Made by a program: the position numbers and the translations under genes. Below the pieces are notes generated by a model. The model was given only the letters and a program-made list of their open reading frames with translations, did not search any database and was not told where the DNA came from. From Enterocloster clostridioformis (lineage in GTDB: Bacteria; Bacillota; Clostridia; Lachnospirales; Lachnospiraceae), in NCBI RefSeq assembly GCF_020297485.1, contig NZ_JAIWZC010000001.1, positions 3,472,001 to 3,536,000 of the forward strand: a stretch of 64,000 nt of DNA, written 5' to 3'. Of the stretch, positions 25,237-32,936 are shown piece after piece. Each line of letters opens with the position of its first letter. The stretch's first letter is position 1.

Positions 25237-26724
25237 TCAGCCTCCCATCGCAAAACTCATTATGACTTCTTCATTCAGTTCATCGTGGTTCAGAAAGCCC
25301 ATGATTTTGCCTTCCCTCATGACCACAACCCTGTCGCTCATACCTATGACCTCCGGCAGCTCCGAGGACACCATAATGATGGCCTTTCCTCCCGCTACCA
25401 GATCCTCCATCAGGCGGTATATCTCCGCCTTGGCGCCCACGTCGATTCCTTTTGTGGGTTCATCAAATATAATGATATCGGCGTCCGTGGTCATCCACTT
25501 GGCGATGATGACTTTTTGGGCATTTCCGCCGCTCAGGCTCTCTGTCAGGTAATTCGGATCCGCAGGATGCAGATTCATTTCCCCCGTATAATACATACAG
25601 TTGTCATATATCTTCCTGGCATTCACGAAGCCCTTGCTGCAGAACCGGTTCATGGAGGCCAGCGCCATGTTGCCGGCGTTGGTAAAATTCTTTACAAAGC
25701 CTTGGGTCTTTCTGTTCTCAGGTATCAGCCCCAGACTGTACCGCAGGGCATCCTTAGGACTTTTTATCTCCGCCTTTTTCCCTTTTATGTAAACTTCTCC
25801 GCTGGTATAGGGGTCGGCTCCAAATATGGCCCGCATCACATCCGTTCTCTTGGATCCCACCAGTCCGGCAAAGGACAGAATCTCGCCCCTGTGGAGTTCA
25901 AAGCTTATATGTTCAAATACTCCGTTCTTGCACAGATCCCTGGCCTCCAGCACCACCTCACCGGCGGCGCACAGTGGATTATTTCTAACGGCATAGGCGG
26001 ACACATCCCGTCCTACCATGTGGCGTATCAGCTCCTCCTTGGAAGTCTCCTTTATGTTCAGGGTGGCGATATACGTTCCGTCGCGCAGAATGCTGGCCCT
26101 GTCCGCTATGGAAAACACCTCGTCCAGACGGTGCGTTATATACAGTATCGTAATTCCCTGGTCCTTAAGTTCCATAATCATCTTAAGCAAACGGTCCACT
26201 TCACGGTCCGTCAGGGCCGATGTGGGTTCGTCAAAGGAAATGATTCTTGCATTGTGAAACAATGCCTTGGCAATCAGTATCATCTGCATCTCGCCGGTGC
26301 TGAGAGAGGTCACACGGTCCCTGCTTCTGAATTTGCAGCCCAGCTTTTCCAGAATGGCATCTGTCTTTCTGTACATGGCATCGTAGTCCACCAGAACCCC
26401 CCTGGTCACCTCGTAGCCAAGGGCTATATTCTGCCCCACCGTCAGCTCAGTCACAAGGTTTACCTCCTGATGCACCTTGGCGATGCCGAATTCAATGGCA
26501 TCATTGGCATTCTTAAAGTCTACCTTTTTCCCGTCAATCTCCACGCTTCCATCGTAATCAGGATAGATGCCGTGAAGGATATTGAGAAGGGTGGATTTAC
26601 CCGCGCCGTTTTCCCCAAGAAGGGCGTGTATCTCCCCTTTATCCACCGTAAAATCCACACTGTCCAGCGCCTTGTTGCCGGGGAACTGCTTAGTTATATT
26701 AGAAAAATGTATCATTGTCGCCAT
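25237..26724 (-). CDS. ABC sugar importer ATPase with two nucleotide-binding domains, RbsA type
   Basis: A 495-residue duplicated ATPase. The first domain has Walker A GENGAGKST (about residue 37), signature LSTGEMQM, and Walker B region IISFDEPTSAL. The second domain has a degenerate Walker A (GLVGSKRTD) and signature SGGNAQK, as usual in RbsA/MglA/XylG proteins, where the second site is inactive. Drives the RbsC-type channel encoded next. The long plus-strand open frame opposite it is a shadow. Confidence 0.95.
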   Translation of the reverse strand: MATMIHFSNITKQFPGNKALDSVDFTVDKGEIHALLGENGAGKSTLLNILHGIYPDYDGSVEIDGKKVDFKNANDAIEFGIAKVHQEVNLVTELTVGQNIALGYEVTRGVLVDYDAMYRKTDAILEKLGCKFRSRDRVTSLSTGEMQMILIAKALFHNARIISFDEPTSALTDREVDRLLKMIMELKDQGITILYITHRLDEVFSIADRASILRDGTYIATLNIKETSKEELIRHMVGRDVSAYAVRNNPLCAAGEVVLEARDLCKNGVFEHISFELHRGEILSFAGLVGSKRTDVMRAIFGADPYTSGEVYIKGKKAEIKSPKDALRYSLGLIPENRKTQGFVKNFTNAGNMALASMNRFCSKGFVNARKIYDNCMYYTGEMNLHPADPNYLTESLSGGNAQKVIIAKWMTTDADIIIFDEPTKGIDVGAKAEIYRLMEDLVAGGKAIIMVSSELPEVIGMSDRVVVMREGKIMGFLNHDELNEEVIMSFAMGG

Positions 26725-26799
26725 ATTCTATCCCCTCTTTGAAATATCAGCCAGGGGTCTGACCCTCTGGCTGATGATGGTTTCCTTGCTTCCATTTGT

Positions 26800-27891
26800 C
26801 TATTTTGCATATACAGGGTCGGTCCAGCCAATGATTTCCTCTGCCGGCTTATCCACGTTTTCGGAATCAATGAGGGCCTGAGGCGTCCACAGCACCCTTG
26901 GGATCTCCTGGCCGCCCAGGCTTCTGAGCATTACTTCACCTGCGATCTGAGCTTTATAGAACGGGAAGGAATCAATGGTGGCATCCAGCTCGCCCCTGCG
27001 GATTGAATCATACGCCTCTCCTATGCCGTCAACGCCAACCACCAATATATCCTTGCCGGAAGACTTCACAGCCTCCACCACGCCCAGAGCCATGGTATCG
27101 TTGTTGCAGAAAATGGCGTTCAGGTCCGGATACTGTTTAATCCATGTGTCCGCCAGGTCTTTGGACTTCTGGCGGTCCCAGTCAGCATTCTGCTTTGCCA
27201 CAATCTCAATATCCTTTGCATTGGCCGCCATCCAGTTCTCAAAGCCTTCCGTCCTCTGCCTTGCGGCAAACGCCTTAGGCATACCGATGACAATAGCCAC
27301 CTTTCCCTTGCCGCCCAGCTTATCAGCAATCCACTCCGCTGCCAGCTCTCCGTTCTGATCCGCTTTGGGACCCACAAAGGAATCCGCATTGGCAATCAGG
27401 CCGTCGTTCACATTGATAACCGGGATTCCCGCCTTCTTGGCATCCTCCACGCCCGGCGTCAGGTTTCCGTCGGAAATAGGAGAAAGGAGAAGTCCTGTAT
27501 ACTTCTTATTAATCATATCCTTTACAATGGAAAGCTGTCCCTGCTCGTCGTTCTCGCCCTGGGCCGAGGTCACGTCTATGGTGATATTATAGCCGGCGGC
27601 GGCAGCCTTGGTCTGGTACTCGCCGTACCCCTCTCTCAGGGTTCTCCAGTACTCATTATCAAAGGATTTTGCCACTGCTCCCAATTTGACTTCGCCGTCC
27701 AGCTTCGGAACATCCCCCAGCTTCTCTCTCAATTCCCCGATGCTGACCCCTGCCTCCTTGTCCGGATTAAAGGTATCCGCCGCTGTCTCTGTCTGCGCCG
27801 TGGCAGCCGCCTGCCTATTGGTACATCCTGCCATGAGCCCCGCTGCCATGGCAATTGCTGTCATAGATAAAATCAAACCTCTCTTTTTCAT
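26800..27891 (-). CDS. ABC importer sugar-binding lipoprotein, RbsB type
   Basis: The 363-residue protein has a lipoprotein signal (MKKRGLILSMTAIAMAAG, lipobox LMAGC, Cys about 23) and a type I periplasmic-binding fold: LLLSPISDGNLTPGVEDA, VINVNDGL, FCNNDTMALGVVEA and GVDGIGEAYDSI. This is the substrate-recognition part of the CUT2 importer, anchored outside the membrane. The gap to the ATPase is 75 bases. Ligand unknown; D-ribose is only one option among pentoses, hexoses and polyols. Confidence 0.93.
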   Translation of the reverse strand: MKKRGLILSMTAIAMAAGLMAGCTNRQAAATAQTETAADTFNPDKEAGVSIGELREKLGDVPKLDGEVKLGAVAKSFDNEYWRTLREGYGEYQTKAAAAGYNITIDVTSAQGENDEQGQLSIVKDMINKKYTGLLLSPISDGNLTPGVEDAKKAGIPVINVNDGLIANADSFVGPKADQNGELAAEWIADKLGGKGKVAIVIGMPKAFAARQRTEGFENWMAANAKDIEIVAKQNADWDRQKSKDLADTWIKQYPDLNAIFCNNDTMALGVVEAVKSSGKDILVVGVDGIGEAYDSIRRGELDATIDSFPFYKAQIAGEVMLRSLGGQEIPRVLWTPQALIDSENVDKPAEEIIGWTDPVYAK

Positions 27892-27926
27892 CTTCTCTTC
27901 TCCTTTTACATTAAAATAGTTTTTGT

Positions 27927-28847
27927 TTATAGTAAAGCAACCATCATGTTGCTTACAGCTACTGCATCGTTTTGTTCCACCACCTTCTCCATCCGGCAGA
28001 GCCCGTAGGTGTCAATGAGCTGTTCAATCCTGCGGCACATCCTTATATTTGCCTCACATTCCTCCACCGCCTTCTCCCTTTTCGGGAATGTGTCAAAATA
28101 TATCACACCCTGGAAGTCATATTTCTTAAGGTAGTACATGACCTCCACTGTCTTCCAGAAATTCACGGTTCCCACCATAAGGCCGTCATCCGTGGAACCC
28201 TCTCCGTCGTTGAGATGTATATTGTAGAGTTTCCCCCGTTCCAGCAGCCAGGCTGCCGCAAACGCAGGATTCTCCTTTTTCATCAGCATGTGGCAGAAGT
28301 CCAGGGTGACCCCAAGATTTTCCCTGTCCACGTCGTGGAGAACGGAAACCGCGGTTCCAAAGCTGTCAATGAAAGCATGGACCCTCTCCTCATAAGGCTT
28401 GTACTCAATGCTCACAGGCACCCCGGAATAGTCGCACACATCCCGGAACGCCTTCACAATCCGGTTCCAGTAGCTTACATAATCAATCTGGAAGGAATAA
28501 TCAAAACCGTCAAATCCCAGCCATATAATCATCTGGTTTCCTCCCAGTCTCCTGCACGCATCTGCCGCTTCCCTGCATAATGCTATGGCGTCCTGTGATA
28601 TGGAAGGCTCATGGTTTCCAAACTCCCCTCCTATGTACTTGTCCCTGAACCTTAGGTTAATGGCATTACACTTCAGCCCGCATTCCTCCATCTTTGCCTT
28701 TATCACTTCTATATCATAATCAGCAAAATGTTCCGGATAATTCAAATCCACATAATCCACTCCCTCTATGGCTCCTATGGACTGGAATGCATTCAGCAGG
28801 TTGCTGTCAAATCTCAAAAACGAGTTAATCCGTGTGGCGTACTTCAT
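27927..28847 (-). CDS. Sugar-phosphate isomerase/epimerase (xylose-isomerase-like TIM barrel)
   Basis: The protein has the AP-endonuclease-2/xylose-isomerase-like fold: VPVSIEYKPYEERVHAF, LGVTLDFCHMLMKKENPA, IHLNDGEGSTDDGL and VIYFDTFPKREKA provide the expected Glu/Asp/His metal ligands. It is the first gene of the importer-kinase operon and probably isomerises or epimerises the imported sugar. I start it at MKYATRINSFL with AGGAGG nine bases upstream; an in-frame start nine codons earlier lacks support. Close relatives act on various ketoses or sugar acids, so the exact reaction is open. Confidence 0.82.
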   Translation of the reverse strand: MKYATRINSFLRFDSNLLNAFQSIGAIEGVDYVDLNYPEHFADYDIEVIKAKMEECGLKCNAINLRFRDKYIGGEFGNHEPSISQDAIALCREAADACRRLGGNQMIIWLGFDGFDYSFQIDYVSYWNRIVKAFRDVCDYSGVPVSIEYKPYEERVHAFIDSFGTAVSVLHDVDRENLGVTLDFCHMLMKKENPAFAAAWLLERGKLYNIHLNDGEGSTDDGLMVGTVNFWKTVEVMYYLKKYDFQGVIYFDTFPKREKAVEECEANIRMCRRIEQLIDTYGLCRMEKVVEQNDAVAVSNMMVALL

Positions 28848-28872
28848 ATGATTGCTACCTCCTTGCAGCATC

Positions 28873-28901
28873 ATAATAGCATTTGATTCAAATTATGTCA
28901 A
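28873..28901 (-). promoter_or_regulatory. Promoter of the isomerase-importer-kinase operon
   Basis: Minus-strand TTGACA (28896-28901) and TATTAT (28873-28878) with 17-base spacing, only about 25 bases before the ATG. Confidence 0.8.
28881..28893. promoter_or_regulatory. Putative DeoR operator inside the promoter spacer
   Basis: Perfect palindrome ATTTGA-T-TCAAAT between -35 and -10. Occupation would block RNA polymerase. The operon encodes its own DeoR-type protein, and CTTTGA/TCAAAG half-sites also occur in the gap upstream of that gene (about 23215-23240). Confidence 0.5.
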
Positions 28902-29155
28902 TACTTTTCAAAATATTTTATTTGTTTTTTCGGCATAAATTTCTATATTTTTTCATTTATATCCAGCCATATTCTACGTTTTTTATTTTGCGAGAGTGGT
29001 TTTTACGTTTGGCACGGTTGTTTTCACTAATTTTATGGCTTTAAAGTGAGAATCAGCTCAACATGGTCCTTCTTATTATTCCATATTTTTTCATTTATTT
29101 TCATTTCGATGCCGCCATTTGATTATCCATGGGTATTTTTAAATAAAATAATACA

Positions 29156-29201
29156 AATGCCGCAGAACAATGCTGGACTCACAGCACCATTCTGCGGCAT
29201 T
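29156..29201 (-). terminator. Terminator of the nuclease-fragment region
   Basis: A 12-bp perfect stem AATGCCGCAGAA / TTCTGCGGCATT with an inner TGCTG/CAGCA stem, followed on the minus strand by TTGTATTATTTTATTT. Confidence 0.7.
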
Positions 29202-29223
29202 CATCCTATTTTTAGCTTTTAGC

Positions 29224-29664
29224 TTATATTCCAAACGTGTCAAAAAGCTGTCTGCGGTACTCCTTATCCTTTGAGGCCCTTTCCAAATCATCATACCGTT
29301 TATCAGCCATGAGCAGCAGGTTCAGTTTGCTGACCCGCTCCTCGCCTTTCATTTGACCTTTCATTTCGCCTTCTTTTTTTCCGTCCTCAATCAACTCATC
29401 AATTGCTCTGCACACATCCATCCCCTCCTTCTCTCCATGATTTTTCATTATGGCCGCCAGTCTTTTCTGCTCTCCCAGCAGCGTCTTATCTGAATTATAT
29501 TTTACCATACTGAATATCTGCTGTAAACATGTGCGGAACACACTCATGTCCTCCATACTCTGCGGGGTAACCAGATTAATCTTATAATTGGGTATAAAGT
29601 CCCGTATAGCCCCGGCCTCCTCCGGGCAGTTGTCAAATCCCAGCATCTGGTGAAGGCCATACAA
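29224..29664 (-). pseudogene. C-terminal fragment of a PD-(D/E)XK (Rpn-type) nuclease/transposase
   Basis: About 146 residues remain, beginning SFLYGLHQMLGFDNCPEE with a stop codon just upstream and no proper start codon. The stretch IRDFIPNYKINLVTP, the charged middle and the C-terminal lysine/glutamate-rich coil with repeated MKG are typical of the C-terminal half of Rpn-family recombination-promoting nucleases, common in clostridia. The N-terminal PD-(D/E)XK nuclease core is missing, so the fragment is almost certainly inactive. It sits at the border between the sugar operon and the AT-rich island, consistent with past rearrangement there. Confidence 0.7.
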
Positions 29665-29701
29665 AAATGAAACTTGCTATTTATATAATTCGTATTACTA
29701 C

Positions 29702-29734
29702 TTTATATTTTTATATATTTAATAAAAATATAAA
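29702..29734. promoter_or_regulatory. Inverted repeat A, putative BlaI-type operator
   Basis: Arms TTTATATTTTTAT (29702-29714) and ATAAAAATATAAA (29722-29734) are perfect complements with a 7-base spacer. The left arm is identical to the left arm of the repeat before the BlaI-like gene (31020-31032). It ends 7 bases upstream of a -35-like TTGACT. AT-richness makes chance repeats more likely than usual, but an exact 13-base match at both sites is notable. Confidence 0.6.
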
Positions 29735-29741
29735 AATGTTA

Positions 29742-29772
29742 TTGACTAATATCACCCCCATGCATTATATTA
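29742..29772 (+). promoter_or_regulatory. Candidate promoter of the secreted-protein gene
   Basis: TTGACT at 29742-29747 with TTATAT or TATATT 17-19 bases downstream. The gene starts at 29837 with AAAGGAG. Confidence 0.5.
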
Positions 29773-29836
29773 TACTTATAACAAAGTTTAAGCCGATATT
29801 TTCACATATTTTCACACATGAAAGGAGCGGAACGGT

Positions 29837-30355
29837 ATGAGAATCAAATTAAAAGAGGGTATAGTAATGGCAATGGCATTATCCTTGTGCATGCCACTCC
29901 ATGCAGCTGCCGCACAGGGAGGGTATACCGAATCTTTCCAGTAGGAAAACAAGGATACCGAAGCTATCTGCATCATTGATATGACAGAAAAAGTTTATAA
30001 CTCGCTAACAAGAATGCCAAGCGTCGTGGATGGCAAAACACAAGTTATGGCTTTCTCTGTTGAAAACCTCAAGAGCAATTCTTATGTAGATGGTTATGAC
30101 TATGGAAAATCACTTAATCCCGGTACAAGACAAACATACTATGTGGTTTGCACTGCAAGAAGCTCCGGAACCACTGCTGATGTTGGTTTGGCATACTATA
30201 ATAGCCAGGGAAAATATATTATCAACAGCAAAACATCCTTAAGTGGATATGATAGCTACGGGACAGTTTCCGCGACACCAACATTTAAAAATTACGGATA
30301 CGTAAAAAATACTGGCTCTGCTAAGCTTACCGCATCATATGTATACATGAAATAA
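29837..30355 (+). pseudogene. Secreted protein of unknown function, interrupted by an in-frame amber codon
   Basis: From ATG 29837 (behind AAAGGAGCGG) the frame encodes a clear Sec signal peptide (MRIKLKEGIVMAMALSLCM, then PLHAAAA, cleavage near residue 26), stops at TAG 29942-29944 (codon 36), and then continues open in the same frame to 30355. Total would be 172 residues. The mature part after the stop is about 135 residues, rich in Ser/Thr/Tyr/Gly with alternating hydrophobic residues (TYYVVCTARSSGTTADVGLA; VSATPTFKNYGYVKN), suggesting a small beta-sandwich. I do not recognise the family. The amber codon makes it a recent pseudogene, or less likely a readthrough gene or sequence error. The lipoprotein and the BlaI/M56 genes follow. 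Confidence 0.7.
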
Positions 30356-30408
30356 AGGAAACCCCCTAATAATTATCGGCTTAAATTTTATAAGGGAGCA
30401 TCTCAACT

Positions 30409-30930
30409 ATGAAATTAAAATGCAGCATTGTTATATTAGTCATCCTGGCATCTTTTCTTTTTTTAGTAAGCTGCCAAAATGATAGTGGAACAGCAGAAAA
30501 ACAACAAACCAAATTAATTGAATCCTATTTTCAAGACTTGAAAAACGGTAATACAGAAGAGGCTTCTAAAAAGGTCCGATTTACAAAAGCAGAAATAAAC
30601 GCCGGTTTACCAGATATATTCTGTGATGCCATGCAAGGATATGATTATAAAGAATTAACGATTCATGAAATCAAAAAACTGAGTGATTCTATTTATCTTG
30701 TAAATGCCACAGTCAATACAAACTTTGACAGCGAGAATAAATCTGAATATATCGATGTTGAATTCAATCCTTTTATTGTATTCTATGATAACGAATATAA
30801 AATCGCTTTTGTCAAAGAGCAGGTTCCCCAAAGCTTATATGGAGACTTAAAGGCATTGCCAGATAATTATGATGATAATTTAGACTACATCATATTTGAG
30901 GATGGTGATGAAACCTTTAACCTAGAATAG
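30409..30930 (+). CDS. Lipoprotein of unknown function
   Basis: A 173-residue protein with a lipoprotein signal (MKLKCSIVILVILASFLF, lipobox LVSC, Cys about 22) and a polar mature part. After a short linker, KLIESYFQDLKNGNTEEASK resembles the opening helix of NTF2-like/DUF4878-type lipoprotein domains, and the rest alternates strands and ends very acidic (EDGDETF). Function unknown. It follows the secreted-protein gene by about 50 bases (AAGGGAG ribosome site) with no clear terminator between, so both probably form one transcript under repeat A. Codons are AT-rich compared with the flanking loci. Confidence 0.75.
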   Translation: MKLKCSIVILVILASFLFLVSCQNDSGTAEKQQTKLIESYFQDLKNGNTEEASKKVRFTKAEINAGLPDIFCDAMQGYDYKELTIHEIKKLSDSIYLVNATVNTNFDSENKSEYIDVEFNPFIVFYDNEYKIAFVKEQVPQSLYGDLKALPDNYDDNLDYIIFEDGDETFNLE

Positions 30931-31017
30931 CCCATATGCGCCTGGCAGACGATACAATGATAACACAACATTTTCTACAATACTACCTGACAGCTATCAT
31001 CGTCAAAAGCAGATATA

Positions 31018-31055
31018 TGTTTATATTTTTATTAAGATGTATTAAAATATAAACA
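31018..31055. promoter_or_regulatory. Inverted repeat B, putative operator of the BlaI-like gene
   Basis: Arms TGTTTATATTTT (31018-31029) and AAAATATAAACA (31044-31055) are perfect 12-base complements, spacer 14 bases, ending right at the AGGAGG ribosome site. It contains TTTATATTTTTAT (31020-31032), identical to an arm of repeat A. BlaI/MecI repressors bind dyads upstream of their own operon; this dyad differs from the classic TACA/TGTA site, so binding is inferred. Confidence 0.6.
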
Positions 31056-31069
31056 GGAGGTTGTATTGT

Positions 31070-31444
31070 ATGGAAAAAAAATTATCACCAATGGAATATA
31101 AGTACATGGAATTTATTTGGAAATTCCCCCAGGGAGTATACAGTAACTTAATATACGACGAATTTCCGCAGGCACAAGGCACAAAAGGGGCTATTTTATT
31201 TCATATCAAAGAGAAAGGTTATGTCTCAGTCCAGCAGAAAGGAAAGCAGACCCTTTATACCCCGCTGATTAGCAAACTGGAGTATGATAAAATGGCAATT
31301 AATATGAGATTGAAGGATAAATTCGGAAGCAGCCGGTTGGAAAATCTGATTGCAACATTATGCGGTAAAAAGAGTTTAACAAAGCAGCAGGTAGATAAAT
31401 TATATCAATTGATTGAAGAACTGAAAGAGGAGGATAATGATTAA
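31070..31444 (+). CDS. BlaI/MecI-family winged-helix repressor
   Basis: About 124 residues from the ATG of MEKKLSPMEYKYMEFIW, which has AGGAGG nine bases upstream (a TTG three codons earlier is less likely). The layout is that of BlaI/MecI/CopY: N-terminal winged helix (PMEYKYMEFIW ... AILFHIKEKGYVSVQQKGKQTLYTPL) and a C-terminal dimerisation helix region (SLTKQQVDKLYQLIEELKEE). The recognition helix is shorter than in BlaI. It overlaps the M56 sensor gene by 8 bases, the usual repressor-sensor pairing. The cleavage mechanism by the partner is inferred from the family. Confidence 0.82.
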   Translation: MEKKLSPMEYKYMEFIWKFPQGVYSNLIYDEFPQAQGTKGAILFHIKEKGYVSVQQKGKQTLYTPLISKLEYDKMAINMRLKDKFGSSRLENLIATLCGKKSLTKQQVDKLYQLIEELKEEDND

Positions 31445-32831
31445 TTGGCTTGAACTGATATTTGTTATGTCAGTTGTATCCAGTATAATGTTCGGAGCTG
31501 TCCTTTTGATTGAACGCTTTTATAAAACTGAATACATTGAATACGTATATTTTATGATGAAAGTAGTTCTAATTATCTTTCTAATCCCCATGTTTATATT
31601 GATAATGAAGATTGTCATGGACAGCATGGGGTATACTATCAATGATATTCATGGGGATGATATAATGAGTGTCATTTGTTTTAATCGTTACAATATTGCC
31701 ATGCTTCCCCATATTCAGGCTGCTGCAATATGTATTTTCGTCATATGGGGATTGGGGGCTATCTTAACTTTTATAAACTCATTTATCAAGGGAAGGCGGC
31801 TGTTACATCACCTTATTAAAAGCTCTGAAACTATTTCAAAAAAAGAACCGGATTACATGATAGAAAAAGCAAAAACAGAACTGGATATACGAAAGCTGCC
31901 TGTGTTATATAAATCTCATCTCATAAGCACACCATTTTTGACAGGAATCTTCAATCCTAAAATCATATTTCCAGGCAGGGATTTTTCCGAGGAAGAGTGG
32001 GACTTAATGTTGAGGCACGAATTGATGCATCTTAAATCGAATGACTTGTTGTTTAAAGCCATCATTGGCATTGTACACTGTATCCATTGGTTCAATCCCA
32101 TTGTATATCTATATAAAATAATCTTTTTTGATTTCAGCGAATACGCTTGTGATAAACGAACAGCAGCAGCTTTTAACTCCAGACAAAAATCGCAATATGC
32201 GGGTCTCATCGTCAGCCTGGCCGCCACAAGACCGGAATCTGAACAGACGGTCACATTCGTTGACCGAAATTACAAGGTGATTGAAAGGAGGGTTAAAGAG
32301 ATTATGAAAAAACCAACAAAGGAAAAAAGCGCATTATTAATCGGAACAATGGCACTTTTTATATTACTATGCCCAATGGCCGCATATGCTGCGGCATCCG
32401 GAGTAATGGAAGCTCAATCTATAGTAGTAAAGAATGAACTTACGAAAAATATTGAAGAGAGCAATATCTTCCTGAGTCAGGAATCATCCGTAAACATGAG
32501 AGCAGATGCAGTAAAGGCCATATTAGTTAATCCCAGAGGAATTAACAATATTGACATGTCTCTCGAAGCAGGCAACACATATATGTTTGACACTCTTTCT
32601 TTGAAAAAGGGACAGGAAATAACTCTATCAATCGTATCCGATAAGTCTTCCGACCGTTTCTCAGTCAGTATCACTGATAAATCAGGAAAAGGAAGACTCT
32701 TCTCATCCAATAAAGGAATGGTATCCGCTACCTATACCGTCCCTCAGAATGGCGACTATAAGATTTATATGAACGGACCAAATAGCGGCAGCGACGATAT
32801 CCATATCAGCGGAACGATACGGATTGAATAG
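31437..32831 (+). CDS. M56-family (BlaR1/MecR1-like) membrane metalloprotease sensor with a non-penicillin-binding C-terminal domain
   Basis: The 464-residue protein has three N-terminal membrane segments (about 5-25, 40-65, 95-120), a cytoplasmic zinc-protease domain with HELMH (about 194-198) and a downstream Glu in FSEYACDKR, then a membrane helix (about 327-345) and an external C-terminal domain of about 115 residues. In BlaR1/MecR1 the external part is a serine penicillin-binding domain of about 250 residues with an SxxK motif; here it is short, beta-rich (NTYMFDTLSLKKGQEITLSI; VSATYTVPQNGDYKIYMNG) and lacks that motif, so beta-lactams are unlikely to be the signal. Overlaps the BlaI-like gene. 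It may cleave the repressor when the external domain is triggered. Confidence 0.85.
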   Translation: MINWLELIFVMSVVSSIMFGAVLLIERFYKTEYIEYVYFMMKVVLIIFLIPMFILIMKIVMDSMGYTINDIHGDDIMSVICFNRYNIAMLPHIQAAAICIFVIWGLGAILTFINSFIKGRRLLHHLIKSSETISKKEPDYMIEKAKTELDIRKLPVLYKSHLISTPFLTGIFNPKIIFPGRDFSEEEWDLMLRHELMHLKSNDLLFKAIIGIVHCIHWFNPIVYLYKIIFFDFSEYACDKRTAAAFNSRQKSQYAGLIVSLAATRPESEQTVTFVDRNYKVIERRVKEIMKKPTKEKSALLIGTMALFILLCPMAAYAAASGVMEAQSIVVKNELTKNIEESNIFLSQESSVNMRADAVKAILVNPRGINNIDMSLEAGNTYMFDTLSLKKGQEITLSIVSDKSSDRFSVSITDKSGKGRLFSSNKGMVSATYTVPQNGDYKIYMNGPNSGSDDIHISGTIRIE

Positions 32832-32841
32832 TTAACGCAAA

Positions 32842-32918
32842 GCAGCACCTGAATTTAGATATTTTACTTGTCTGCTTGACAAGGGGCATATCATAATTAA
32901 CAGGTGCTGCATTTTTTT
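32842..32918 (+). terminator. Terminator after the M56 sensor gene
   Basis: Outer stem GCAGCACCTG / CAGGTGCTGC (32842-32851, 32901-32910) enclosing an inner CTTGTC/GACAAG hairpin, followed by ATTTTTTT. It may also stop phoU transcripts from the other side. Confidence 0.8.
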
Positions 32919-32936
32919 ATCTACAAATAAATGATA

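Larger units (their letters stand above)
28848..29223. other. AT-rich gap with operon promoter and a terminator
   Basis: 376 bases without an ORF. It contains the promoter of the minus-strand sugar operon (28873-28901) and the hairpin at 29156-29201. The middle is AT-rich (several TTTTTTCATTTAT-like tracts), with nothing else recognisable. Confidence 0.6.

Noticed and set aside
25285..26742. 485-codon open frame opposite the RbsA-type ATPase gene
   Set aside because: It is exactly antisense to a strong two-domain ATPase, has no family motifs and no ribosome site; it is a by-product of codon use.
31070..32831. BlaI/M56 pair as a beta-lactam resistance system
   Set aside because: No beta-lactamase or PBP gene is near and the sensor lacks a penicillin-binding domain.
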